Assembly: GCA_029068665.1 (NCBI GenBank)
Contig: JAIECC010000446.1
Span: forward strand, 1 to 11,941
From: Lachnospiraceae bacterium
GTDB lineage: Bacteria; Bacillota; Clostridia; Lachnospirales; Lachnospiraceae
Length of the DNA stretch: 11,941 nucleotides
Reading direction: 5' to 3'
The translations under genes and the position numbers were made by a program. Of this stretch, positions 1-7,530 are shown one piece after another. The notes under the pieces were generated by a model, which searched no databases, was not told the DNA's origin, and was given only the letters and a program-made list of their open reading frames with translations. Each line of letters opens with the position of its first letter. Within the stretch, counting starts at the first letter, position 1.

Positions 1-15
1 GTGTACTTCGCCTGC

Positions 16-1701
16 CTAAGACGACAGCTCCTCCATATTCACCACAACCTGTTCCATCGTAAACTGATACATCTTAATATCCAGAATCAGCAGTACAAGA
101 AGATAGAATAAAATGATAAAGCTGATCGTGGAATGAGGCACAAGATACAGAAAAAATCCCACACCACAGATGGCTCCAGTTGCTAGGATAGCAAATGCCA
201 TATTAAAGAATACATTCAGGTTTCCCCGCAGGGCATTCAATTCATCCTCCCAAATCAGCTTCGGATGCATGGAGTCCAGCCAGATACCAAGACAAGTGAT
301 GAAAAATACCATACAGCCTCCGGTTACTGCATAATAAAGGGATGCTCTCATATCCAGCTTTAATATCACAACAAGTATGACTACATCCATCAGATAGCTG
401 ATATAGCTGAACAGCAGACTCAGTAATCCCTTCACATGAATCTGAAGCTTATATGAAACCGGTATATACTTCATAAAGTCAATGTGTGCGCCCTCTCTGG
501 TAAAGGCACTGGAGGCAATTCCATTGGCTGCAGTGGTCAAAGCTCCCAGCCCTAAGAATAGTGCCAGGACAATTACCGCCGCCATTACATTTCCTTCATG
601 ATACATTTCTACAAAATGGGAAATGGTATTACTGCCCTTCTGCATCATACAGACAATGACGATAATCACCGGCCAGAAGAAATTAATCAGTACACAGTTG
701 GACACAAAGGCAGGGGTCCGGAAAATCGTCTTAATTTCCTTTTCAAAATAAGAGCGGAACACCGACCGCTGCTTTCGAAGTCCTTTCGTTCCTCTCCGAT
801 CCTCCTTTTTATTGGATACTGACTTAAAGCTGTACAAGCCCGGCAGATAGATCTTATTCGCAATTACCATGAACAATACCAGTAGTAAGATATTGATTCC
901 CAGATACAGCAGGACCTCCGACCACATACCGCTTGCCGCAGAATGTACCAGAAGATAACCGGGATAAAAGATTACATTCATGGTATTCATAAAGGCATTT
1001 TCTCCACCGGTCAGAGAAGCCACATACGTATCAACGGAAAATCCCTCCAAGCCCCGAAAAGACAGGAATGCTCCCAAAATCAACACAAAGGTCATTCCGC
1101 CCATAATGGCATTCAATACCTTTCGATTCCGGATGCCCTGAAAGAAAAACATAAGAAGCATGCTGATAATGCCGCAGTAAACCAATGGCACAATCGGCAG
1201 AGTCATCGTTCCCAGCAATCCGGTCAGGATACCAATAGGCGTAACGCCAATGGCAAGCACATAGCCGATATATGCACTGAACAGCACCATGAATTCCATG
1301 AAGCTTTCTGCCTGATAGGTCACCCAGAACTTTGCCAGAATCAGCTCATGGGTCTGAACAGGCAAAGGAAGCAGATAATCCAAATCCGATGAAAAATAGA
1401 ATTCATTCACAATAACATTCAGACCGAATATCATGGCACAGGCAGAGATAAACTGCACAATGAACAGCATACCTTCTTCCTTCCCCCCGGCCTCCATCAT
1501 GGCAAGGGTCATGAAATAAGCAATTACTCCTACGATGATACAGCATGGAATCATAATAAACAGCATGGCAGCACCGCCAAATACCGTATAAGTCCGCTTC
1601 TCCCTGCCTTCCTTGGGCATTGCCATCTCCTGTCCCCGGCGGAGCAGCTTCAATAAATGGGTTACCTGCTGCTTTGATTTTTGTCTTGAACGTTCTTTCA
1701 T
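16..1701 (-). CDS. ABC-2-like exporter permease, multi-pass membrane protein
   Basis: Predicted membrane subunit (561 aa) of an ABC exporter working with the ATPase encoded just upstream; the substrate is unknown. I count about 12 hydrophobic segments, for example near residues 43-65, 78-98, 132-153, 157-182, 262-282, 331-352, 371-389, 425-446, 453-475, 497-518 and 523-541, with a basic cytoplasmic stretch at 291-330. The motif SDLDYLLPLPV (105-115) is typical of large ABC-2 permeases, and a related motif recurs at 409-416 (FMKYIPVS), suggesting two homologous halves. The start is ATG at 1701; it overlaps the TGA of the ATPase gene by four bases (ATGA), so translation is probably coupled. The stop is TAG at 18-16. 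The large size and two-half build resemble the EcsB/YthQ type of permease, but the exact family is uncertain. Confidence 0.85.
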   Translation of the reverse strand: MKERSRQKSKQQVTHLLKLLRRGQEMAMPKEGREKRTYTVFGGAAMLFIMIPCCIIVGVIAYFMTLAMMEAGGKEEGMLFIVQFISACAMIFGLNVIVNEFYFSSDLDYLLPLPVQTHELILAKFWVTYQAESFMEFMVLFSAYIGYVLAIGVTPIGILTGLLGTMTLPIVPLVYCGIISMLLMFFFQGIRNRKVLNAIMGGMTFVLILGAFLSFRGLEGFSVDTYVASLTGGENAFMNTMNVIFYPGYLLVHSAASGMWSEVLLYLGINILLLVLFMVIANKIYLPGLYSFKSVSNKKEDRRGTKGLRKQRSVFRSYFEKEIKTIFRTPAFVSNCVLINFFWPVIIVIVCMMQKGSNTISHFVEMYHEGNVMAAVIVLALFLGLGALTTAANGIASSAFTREGAHIDFMKYIPVSYKLQIHVKGLLSLLFSYISYLMDVVILVVILKLDMRASLYYAVTGGCMVFFITCLGIWLDSMHPKLIWEDELNALRGNLNVFFNMAFAILATGAICGVGFFLYLVPHSTISFIILFYLLVLLILDIKMYQFTMEQVVVNMEELSS

Positions 1702-2471
1702 TCCCCCTTCACCTCTTTTCCTTCTGCCGGAGAAGCCTCTGTTTCATTTTGCATTTCTCCATTAATGGTAAGGAAAATAGATTCCAGGCTCATGCCCGGA
1801 TATTCCTGTCGCAATTCATCCAGAGTGCCGTTAAATACAGAACCACCCTTCCGTATAATAATAATCTTATCGCACAACTGCTCTGCTACCTCAAGTACAT
1901 GGGTAGAGAAAAAGACACAATTTCCCTCACCGGCATGCTCCCGCATCATATTCTTAAGCTCAAAGGCAGCTTTGGGGTCTAATCCCGTCATGGGTTCATC
2001 CAGAATCCAGACCGGAGGATTGTGAATCAAGGCAGCACAGACCATCATTTTCTGCCGCATACCATGAGAATAATCACTCATGGGACGATTGAGGATATCC
2101 GTTATCTCAAACCGCTCTGCCATAGCTTCAATCCTGGGTGCCCGCTCTTCTGTAGGGATGTGATAAATATCTGCCATCAAATGAATAAATTCCATCCCGC
2201 TTAACCGCAAAAACATATCCGGATTATCTGCTACATAGGCAATGGACTCCTTTGCCTTTAAGGAATCCTTCTGAATATCATATCCATTAATATAAATTTT
2301 CCCCTTTGTGGGCTTCAGAATGCTTGTCAGCATCTTGATGGTGGTAGTCTTTCCTGCGCCGTTCTGTCCCACAAATCCAACAATTTCTCCTTTTTGTATG
2401 GAAAAGTTCAAATCCTCTACTGCTGTAAATTCTCTGCCAAACTTCTTTGTTACATGTTCTACCTGTATCAT
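1698..2471 (-). CDS. ABC transporter ATP-binding protein, BcrA/EcsA type
   Basis: Cytoplasmic ATPase (257 aa) that powers the downstream permease. Visible motifs in order: Walker A GQNGAGKT (35-42), Q-loop region YVADNPD (79-85), signature SHGMRQK (135-141), Walker B VWILDEP (154-160) with catalytic E159, D-loop GLD (163-165) and H-loop STH with H191. The usual Q-loop glutamine is replaced by D82, and the signature is SHGMRQ rather than LSGGQ; both variants occur in drug or peptide exporter ATPases of the BcrA/EcsA group. About 50 residues after the H-loop form a short tail ending in a charged stretch. The ATG at 2471 is preceded by AAAGGA and a GGACGGG stretch. It is the first gene of a two-gene operon with a promoter of its own. 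The substrate cannot be read from the sequence. Confidence 0.92.
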   Translation of the reverse strand: MIQVEHVTKKFGREFTAVEDLNFSIQKGEIVGFVGQNGAGKTTTIKMLTSILKPTKGKIYINGYDIQKDSLKAKESIAYVADNPDMFLRLSGMEFIHLMADIYHIPTEERAPRIEAMAERFEITDILNRPMSDYSHGMRQKMMVCAALIHNPPVWILDEPMTGLDPKAAFELKNMMREHAGEGNCVFFSTHVLEVAEQLCDKIIIIRKGGSVFNGTLDELRQEYPGMSLESIFLTINGEMQNETEASPAEGKEVKGE

Positions 2472-2509
2472 TTTACACCCGTCCTTTGCCTTGTATTATC
2501 CTGTTATTA

Positions 2510-2538
2510 ATAATACACAAGTATTTCCCCGACTGCAA
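2510..2538 (-). promoter_or_regulatory. Predicted sigma-A promoter for the ABC exporter operon
   Basis: On the minus strand, TTGCAG (2538-2533) and TATTAT (2515-2510) are separated by exactly 17 bases. The -10 box matches consensus at five of six positions and the -35 box at three. The expected start point lies about 30 bases before the ATG. A second possible -10 (GATAAT, 2500-2495) lacks a well-spaced -35. Confidence 0.5.
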
Positions 2539-2559
2539 TAAGTCCTTACAAATTTCACT

Positions 2560-2588
2560 TTCTTTATCTGCTGATTTGGGTATATAAT
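2560..2588 (+). promoter_or_regulatory. Predicted promoter for the DUF4317 gene
   Basis: A perfect TATAAT (2583-2588) lies about 41 bases upstream of the ATG at 2630. The hexamer 17 bases upstream (TTCTTT, 2560-2565) is a poor -35 box, so the promoter may be weak or activator-dependent. It sits back to back with the ABC operon promoter; the two -35 regions are 21 bases apart, so one bound regulator could touch both. Confidence 0.45.
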
Positions 2589-2629
2589 ACAACAGAGATA
2601 AGCAGTAATATAAGGAATGGAGACTACAA

Positions 2630-3778
2630 ATGAATAAAAAAGAAACCTTGGAACTACGAAAGCTATTTACACAGGAATCCTCCTGTCTGTCCAGAATCTG
2701 CAGCTGCTATGTAGACTATAAGAAAGAAAAAGTATGTACCATGCAGGATGCATTTCTCTCTCTGGCAAAGGATGAAGCCCTAAAATATCACGATATTTTC
2801 AAATCTACCTTATCCGGTACCATAGGCAGGAATCTTCTGAATATGGAATTTCCTACTAATCAGGAAATGAATGGAGGCACCCAGGACTTCCTCATGCAGC
2901 TTCGTGCCAGTGAATTAAAAGACCCTGAGCTTTTAGATGCCTTCTATGACAAGGTGATACAGAGCTTTGATTATCCGGAAAATTATTATATTACATTGGT
3001 CTATGGCGCCTATGACGTGCCGGGACGTGCCTCAGACGGTGCAGAATTATATGATGCTTCCGAGGAAGTATTTCAATTTCTGCTCTGCAGTATCTGTCCG
3101 GTAAACCGAAGCAAAGGCGGCCTTTCTTACTTATCGGAAACCAATAGCATCGGCGAACGCATCCGGGACTGGGTGGTGGAGCCGCCTGTCAAAGGCTTTC
3201 TCTTTCCTGCCTTTAACGACCGGGCTTCTGATATTCATAATGTACTTTATTATACCAAAAACCCGGAGGACAGCCATCCGGAGCTGATTGAACATCTCTT
3301 AGGCAGCATAACACCTATGTCTCCGGTCAATCAAAAGGAAGCCTTTCAGTCCATCCTTATGAATACCTTAGGGGAAGAAGCGGATTATGCCGTTGTTTCT
3401 TCTATCCATGAGAACTTAAATGAAATGATTGCAGAAACAAAGAACAATCCTGACCCATTGACCTTAAGCAAGCATGAAATGAAGAACTTATTAGAAATCA
3501 GTGGGGTTCCCAGTGAAGAATTACAGGAATTTGAAACAAAATATGAAGAAATTGCCGGTCCGAAAACTGCTTTGGTGGCCTCCAATCTCACCAATACTAA
3601 AAAACTGAGCATTGAAACACCGGACATCATCATCAAGGTAAATTCTGACCGCACGGACTTAATTCAGACCCAGTATATCAATGGACGACAATGCTTTGTC
3701 ATTACTGTAGATGACCATGTAGAAATCAATGGCATGAGTGTCCGAACCATGAAGACAGATACAACTTCTTCCATGTAA
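2630..3778 (+). CDS. DUF4317 family protein, function unknown
   Basis: A 382-aa soluble protein that I recognise as a DUF4317 member, a family of unknown function found mainly in Lachnospiraceae and related Clostridia. No signal peptide or membrane segment is visible. The N-terminal part has a cysteine cluster (C19, C24, C26 and C36). A central block around residues 117-200 includes the stretches YPENYYITLVYGAYDVPG and SICPVNRSKGGLSY, which look like a conserved core, followed by VVEPPVKGFLFPAFNDR. The C-terminal third (about 260-382) is acidic and looks like a separate domain. The ATG at 2630 has a GGAG site seven bases upstream (2619-2622). It is a single-gene unit, divergent from the ABC exporter and closed by a strong terminator. 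No enzyme motif was recognised, so no function is assigned. Confidence 0.85.
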   Translation: MNKKETLELRKLFTQESSCLSRICSCYVDYKKEKVCTMQDAFLSLAKDEALKYHDIFKSTLSGTIGRNLLNMEFPTNQEMNGGTQDFLMQLRASELKDPELLDAFYDKVIQSFDYPENYYITLVYGAYDVPGRASDGAELYDASEEVFQFLLCSICPVNRSKGGLSYLSETNSIGERIRDWVVEPPVKGFLFPAFNDRASDIHNVLYYTKNPEDSHPELIEHLLGSITPMSPVNQKEAFQSILMNTLGEEADYAVVSSIHENLNEMIAETKNNPDPLTLSKHEMKNLLEISGVPSEELQEFETKYEEIAGPKTALVASNLTNTKKLSIETPDIIIKVNSDRTDLIQTQYINGRQCFVITVDDHVEINGMSVRTMKTDTTSSM

Positions 3779-3783
3779 AAAGA

Positions 3784-3833
3784 ATGGTGCAGATTCCTTG
3801 TGAGCTTTTCTCACAAAAGGCATTCTGCACCAT
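3784..3833. terminator. Bidirectional intrinsic terminator between convergent genes
   Basis: ATGGTGCAGA (3784-3793) pairs perfectly with TCTGCACCAT (3824-3833). The hairpin continues inward with TTGTGAG (3798-3804) pairing CTCACAA (3810-3816) around a CTTTT loop. The plus strand continues into TTTT (3834-3837). The minus strand runs into TCTTTTT just beyond the stem (3783-3777). It therefore ends both the DUF4317 transcript and the cyclase-chemoreceptor operon. Confidence 0.9.
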
Positions 3834-3856
3834 TTTTATATCCTTATATATTTTTC

Positions 3857-5902
3857 TTATAAATCCTCTTCTTCTGCTAACTCTGCTTCTGCCTCTTCCT
3901 TCAATTGGAATTGCTCCACTTCGCTCTTTAAGCTATGAGCACAATTAATTAATTCTGTACTAATGGCAGCATTTTCCTGAGAAGAAGCCGCATTGGCTTC
4001 AATTACCCGGCTGATTTCTTCAATCCGGCCTGTAATCATATCCACAGCCGTAGTCTGGTTCTGGACGTACTGGGCAATCTTCTGAATATCATCCTGGGAG
4101 CGGACAGCGCCTTCGATACCCAGATTCAGGGTCTGAGCCGTCTTCTCTGCAATAGCACGTCCCTTTTCAATGGATTCCTTTGAATTCAAAATCAAATTCC
4201 GGATATTGTCACTGGCCTGCATGCTTTCTGCCGCAAGCTTGGAGATTTCCGTAGCTACTACAGCAAAGCCTCGTCCCCCTTCACCGGCCCGTGCCGCCTC
4301 TATGGAAGCATTCAAGGCCAGCAGACTGGTCTGGTCCGCAATGCTGTTAATGGCAGTAATAATCTCTCCAATACGATTGGAGGTTTCATTCATTTCATCC
4401 ATGGCAGCCAAAAGACTGTTCATTTCCTCATTTCCTTCCTGAAGCTGCTGATTGGTCTCATCAGAAACCTGACTAACATGCTCTGCATTCTGCATAATAT
4501 GGTGAATTTCATCAGAAAGAACGGTCATATTATTCACCACATCCATAATGGCTTCGTTCTGTTCCGTAGCGCCTTCCGCAACTGCAAAGGAGCTTTCTTC
4601 TACCTGCTTGGAAAACTCAACTACCACATCTGCCTGCTTCCGGATTCCACTAAATGCCTGATTTAAGCTGTCAATGATGACCTGCAGGGATTCTTTGATT
4701 TCTAAAAAGCTTCCCTTGTAATCTGCTTCCATTTCAATTGTCAGATCCCGATTGGAAATACCAGAAACTACATGATTAATATCATTTATGTAATACTTCA
4801 GACTTTCAATGGTCTCGTTCAAGGCACCGGACAATTGAGCAACTTCATCTGTAATAGGTTCTTCATCAAAGGATATATCCAGATTTCCCTCTGCTATATT
4901 TACCACCTTATCACTGACCGATTCAATGGGCTGGAACCATGTATTCATACGGTTTTTGCAGATTCTTCTGGAATTCCATACCGTTATTCCTAAGAGCAGA
5001 ATACAGAATAGAAATAAAAACAATGTTGTACGCAAGGTCACAATACTGGTTTCTGCCGTTACAACTTTCCAGCCGCATTCCTCAATAACAGAAATAATCA
5101 TTAAAGTAAGCCGCCCATTATAATCCAATACAAAACACAGCTTTCCTTCCGTCTGATTCAATCGGGCATAGCGTCCTTTTACGGCAGTTTCCATATTCTC
5201 GGAATGCTCTGTTGTTAATTCCAGTTCATCACTGACATGTGTTAAAATCGTTCCTTCCTTGGATACAAGAAAACTATACCCCTGATTGGTCTGCTCGCCA
5301 TCCACCAGAGCAATAATATTATCCATATACATATCAATGCCTACAACACCCACCACGTTTCCATCTACCTCTAGTGCCTTGGAAATCGTAATACAAAAAC
5401 CACCGCTCTGTTCATCCAGATAAGGTTCTGATATATAGACTTCATCCGGATTCTCCTGAGCGCCGATATACCATTCCCGCTCGGTTACCACAAAATCTGC
5501 CGGCGGTTCCCAGCCACCGCTCATGATTGTAGTATTGGTATCATAGCAGGCATATGCTGCTGAAACATTCTCATTCTGCTCTACAAGTACATCTACAATT
5601 TTCCTTGTATTCTCCCAGGAATCATCAATACGAACATTTCCATTCATCCCCTCATTGCCCTCGTAAGCCGTTACCTCCAGATTGGCAACGGAACTTGCCA
5701 GAGAAGTGACCAGAACCTGATTCGCCAGCATTTCCTTCGAAATAGCACCGGATAATTCGTTTACCTCTCCCTTCAGCTTCTGATTACTCAGGCTGAATGA
5801 CAATACAGTGGTGATAATAATGAAAATAAAGATAACAATCCCCAGATTTATGGTAATAATCCGATTAAAAATCTGTCCGATTCGATCACTATAGGTATTC
5901 AT
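3857..5902 (-). CDS. Methyl-accepting chemotaxis protein with dCache sensor
   Basis: A transmembrane chemoreceptor of about 681 aa (numbering below counts from the TTG one codon earlier). TM1 is near residues 17-40 and an extracellular double-Cache sensor spans about 41-285. TM2 is at 294-310, then comes a HAMP domain (about 311-370), a second HAMP-like unit (374-420) and a long coiled-coil signalling domain (421-665). The hairpin tip is intact (NASIEAARAGEGGRGFAVVA, 532-551), so it should couple to CheW/CheA. The sensor carries REWY (143-146) and D191, positions used by amino-acid-binding dCache domains. The C-terminal tail is very acidic, with no methyltransferase-tethering pentapeptide. 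Two starts are possible: ATG at 5902 (GGAGG ten bases upstream) or TTG at 5905 (seven bases); I chose the ATG. It lies 34 bases after the cyclase gene, so the two are probably co-transcribed. Confidence 0.95.
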   Translation of the reverse strand: MNTYSDRIGQIFNRIITINLGIVIFIFIIITTVLSFSLSNQKLKGEVNELSGAISKEMLANQVLVTSLASSVANLEVTAYEGNEGMNGNVRIDDSWENTRKIVDVLVEQNENVSAAYACYDTNTTIMSGGWEPPADFVVTEREWYIGAQENPDEVYISEPYLDEQSGGFCITISKALEVDGNVVGVVGIDMYMDNIIALVDGEQTNQGYSFLVSKEGTILTHVSDELELTTEHSENMETAVKGRYARLNQTEGKLCFVLDYNGRLTLMIISVIEECGWKVVTAETSIVTLRTTLFLFLFCILLLGITVWNSRRICKNRMNTWFQPIESVSDKVVNIAEGNLDISFDEEPITDEVAQLSGALNETIESLKYYINDINHVVSGISNRDLTIEMEADYKGSFLEIKESLQVIIDSLNQAFSGIRKQADVVVEFSKQVEESSFAVAEGATEQNEAIMDVVNNMTVLSDEIHHIMQNAEHVSQVSDETNQQLQEGNEEMNSLLAAMDEMNETSNRIGEIITAINSIADQTSLLALNASIEAARAGEGGRGFAVVATEISKLAAESMQASDNIRNLILNSKESIEKGRAIAEKTAQTLNLGIEGAVRSQDDIQKIAQYVQNQTTAVDMITGRIEEISRVIEANAASSQENAAISTELINCAHSLKSEVEQFQLKEEAEAELAEEEDL

Positions 5903-5936
5903 CAAATTTGTTCCTCCCTTTTATCTGTAGTCTATC

Positions 5937-7256
5937 TTATGCTTCAAACAGGCTGCCATTCTTGCTTCCGGCTTTCACCTGGTACATTGCCTTATCTGCC
6001 CGGTCAAAGGTCACCTTAATATCTTCTCCTGCTCTCCACTCCACAATACCGGCACAGAACTTCACTTCCTCCCGTAAGGTTTCCAGAAGCCTCTTCACCT
6101 CTTCATAGCCCAGGTCTCTGGTTAATATTACAAATTCATCTCCGCCAAACCTGCCGAGAATACCGTTTTCACCAAACAAACGTCTCAGAGCATCGGCAGT
6201 CTGTTTCAAGATCTTATCCCCATACTGATGACCATATTGATCGTTGATCTGCTTAAAGTCATCCAGGTCCAGAATAACAAAATAAAATTTCATTTCCGGT
6301 GTCTCATTCACATATTCCTGCATCTTTTCAAATGCCACTTCTTTTCGGTAGAGATTGGTAAGACCATCTACATCTGCCTTATAGTTTAATTTTTCCCGTT
6401 CCATTTTTCTATCATGGATATCTTCGATTCTTCCAAGCACACTTAAAATATTTCCCTCTGCATCTGCCATACTCTTGTAATGAGTCAGATGCCAGCGATA
6501 TCCGTCGCCGGAAACAGAGGAAAGATACTCCAGATTCCCTTCTGTTTCCTGTCGGCATGCCTCTTGCAGTGCAAGTCGGAATCGTTCAATATGACTGCTA
6601 TGTACTAATGGAGACTTTTTCATATAACTACTGTAATGATCAATTTCCTTCCGCTTTTTGTTATTTGGGAAATTATAAGAAAATACCATAGTATCCTTAT
6701 GAGGATCATATTCAAACAGCAGTCCATAGGAAGTAGCCTCCAGGATTTTATATCGTTCCTCCAGCAACAGAAGCTGAGCATTCAAAGAATTTAATTCATT
6801 GATTTTCTGTTCCTTTTCACTCGTATCTGTAATATCAGAAATTACAGTGAGATAAATCGGATTCTGATTGATTTTATTCTCAATGGGCGCTCCTTTGATA
6901 TCAAATACTCCAAGGGTGCCATCCTGTCGGTAACCACGAACCACATAATTAATCTGCTCCCCCTTTGGTGCATGCTTCAGAATACAATTGCGAAATCCCT
7001 CTACGTCATCAATATGTAGGGTTGTAAATACATTTTTCAGATGCTCGCTATATTCCTCCATGGTATAACCGATACACTCAAAATAAGACTCGTTCAAATA
7101 CAGGGCTCGAACCGTTTCTCCAACCTCGAACAAACCAATTCCTGCTTTAATATTCTTTAATACAAGCGTCAGCACTTCATTGATATCATCCCCAAGGTAT
7201 CTTAAGCGATGATAATCCGATATGCTGTATGCATCCCATAACTCCTCTGTTTTCAT
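5937..7256 (-). CDS. PAS-PAS-GGDEF diguanylate cyclase
   Basis: A soluble 439-aa enzyme predicted to make c-di-GMP from two GTP. There are two PAS-like sensor domains (about 30-145 and 165-285), each ending in a typical exit (SDITDTSEKE, 140-149; EDIHDRKMER, 278-287). A GGDEF domain follows (about 295-435). Active-site features are present: the metal-binding stretch ILDLDDFK (328-335), the substrate-contacting INDQYGH (337-343) and an intact GGDEF signature (371-375). The four residues where the RxxD inhibitory site should lie are GENG (362-365), so that site is missing. The SxGIA-like strand is degenerate (CAGIVEW, 401-407), but ADKAMYQVK (420-428) is kept. The ATG at 7256 has a GAGGAG site at good spacing. 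First gene of the operon with the chemoreceptor. The PAS ligands are unknown. Confidence 0.93.
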   Translation of the reverse strand: MKTEELWDAYSISDYHRLRYLGDDINEVLTLVLKNIKAGIGLFEVGETVRALYLNESYFECIGYTMEEYSEHLKNVFTTLHIDDVEGFRNCILKHAPKGEQINYVVRGYRQDGTLGVFDIKGAPIENKINQNPIYLTVISDITDTSEKEQKINELNSLNAQLLLLEERYKILEATSYGLLFEYDPHKDTMVFSYNFPNNKKRKEIDHYSSYMKKSPLVHSSHIERFRLALQEACRQETEGNLEYLSSVSGDGYRWHLTHYKSMADAEGNILSVLGRIEDIHDRKMEREKLNYKADVDGLTNLYRKEVAFEKMQEYVNETPEMKFYFVILDLDDFKQINDQYGHQYGDKILKQTADALRRLFGENGILGRFGGDEFVILTRDLGYEEVKRLLETLREEVKFCAGIVEWRAGEDIKVTFDRADKAMYQVKAGSKNGSLFEA

Positions 7257-7327
7257 TTTACTCTCCTCAAAACAAATAATAATCTAACTAGTAACTTCTG
7301 ACTACATTTGTACTTTATACCCGACAT

Positions 7328-7346
7328 CAGGGTTGTCCAAACCCTG
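7328..7346 (-). promoter_or_regulatory. Hairpin at the predicted 5' end of the cyclase mRNA
   Basis: On the minus strand, CAGGGTT, a five-base loop and AACCCTG form a perfect 7-bp stem a few bases after the predicted transcription start. No U-run follows, so it is not a terminator. It may stabilise the leader or act as a DNA operator. It does not look like a c-di-GMP riboswitch core. Confidence 0.35.
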
Positions 7347-7355
7347 CACTTTTTA

Positions 7356-7384
7356 ATTATCCCACATTTAGACACAAGTTGCAA
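7356..7384 (-). promoter_or_regulatory. Predicted sigma-A promoter for the cyclase-chemoreceptor operon
   Basis: On the minus strand, TTGCAA (7384-7379) and GATAAT (7361-7356) are separated by 17 bases. The -10 box matches at five of six positions and the -35 box at four. The leader to the ATG at 7256 would be roughly 90 bases. It starts downstream of the terminator that closes the pepD-DUF819 unit. Confidence 0.6.
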
Positions 7385-7440
7385 GGATTGGTCTGAAATT
7401 CTTGCAAGCAAAATCGGACTACTATTCCTTACCACGCAAT

Positions 7441-7485
7441 AAAAACCCCTGCAAATGGTCTAACAATACCTCTTACAAGGGTTTT
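7441..7485 (-). terminator. Intrinsic terminator after the DUF819 gene (repeat copy A)
   Basis: Read on the minus strand, a 17-bp imperfect stem (arms 7485-7469 and 7458-7442) encloses a 10-base loop starting TATTGT and runs into TTTTTATT. It begins about 45 bases after the DUF819 stop. The right arm is a GGGG run followed by U residues. Stem and loop closely match the hairpin at 10289-10324, apart from three G-U pairs and one mismatch here. Confidence 0.85.
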
Positions 7486-7530
7486 CATTTATATACTACT
7501 AACGAAATCTTGCTTACTGCATCCGGCTTC

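Noticed and set aside
943..1392. 149-codon plus-strand open frame
   Set aside because: It is antisense to the exporter permease, has low-complexity composition rich in His, Gln and Asn, and lacks a family signature. It is a shadow of the real gene.
7257..7350. c-di-GMP riboswitch in the cyclase-chemoreceptor leader
   Set aside because: I looked for the class I core (conserved A-rich and GCAAAGC-like elements with paired stems) and saw only one simple hairpin.
7253..7435. 60-codon minus-strand frame upstream of the cyclase gene
   Set aside because: It starts with GTG just past the terminator with no ribosome site, covers the predicted promoter and leader, and has no recognisable protein features.
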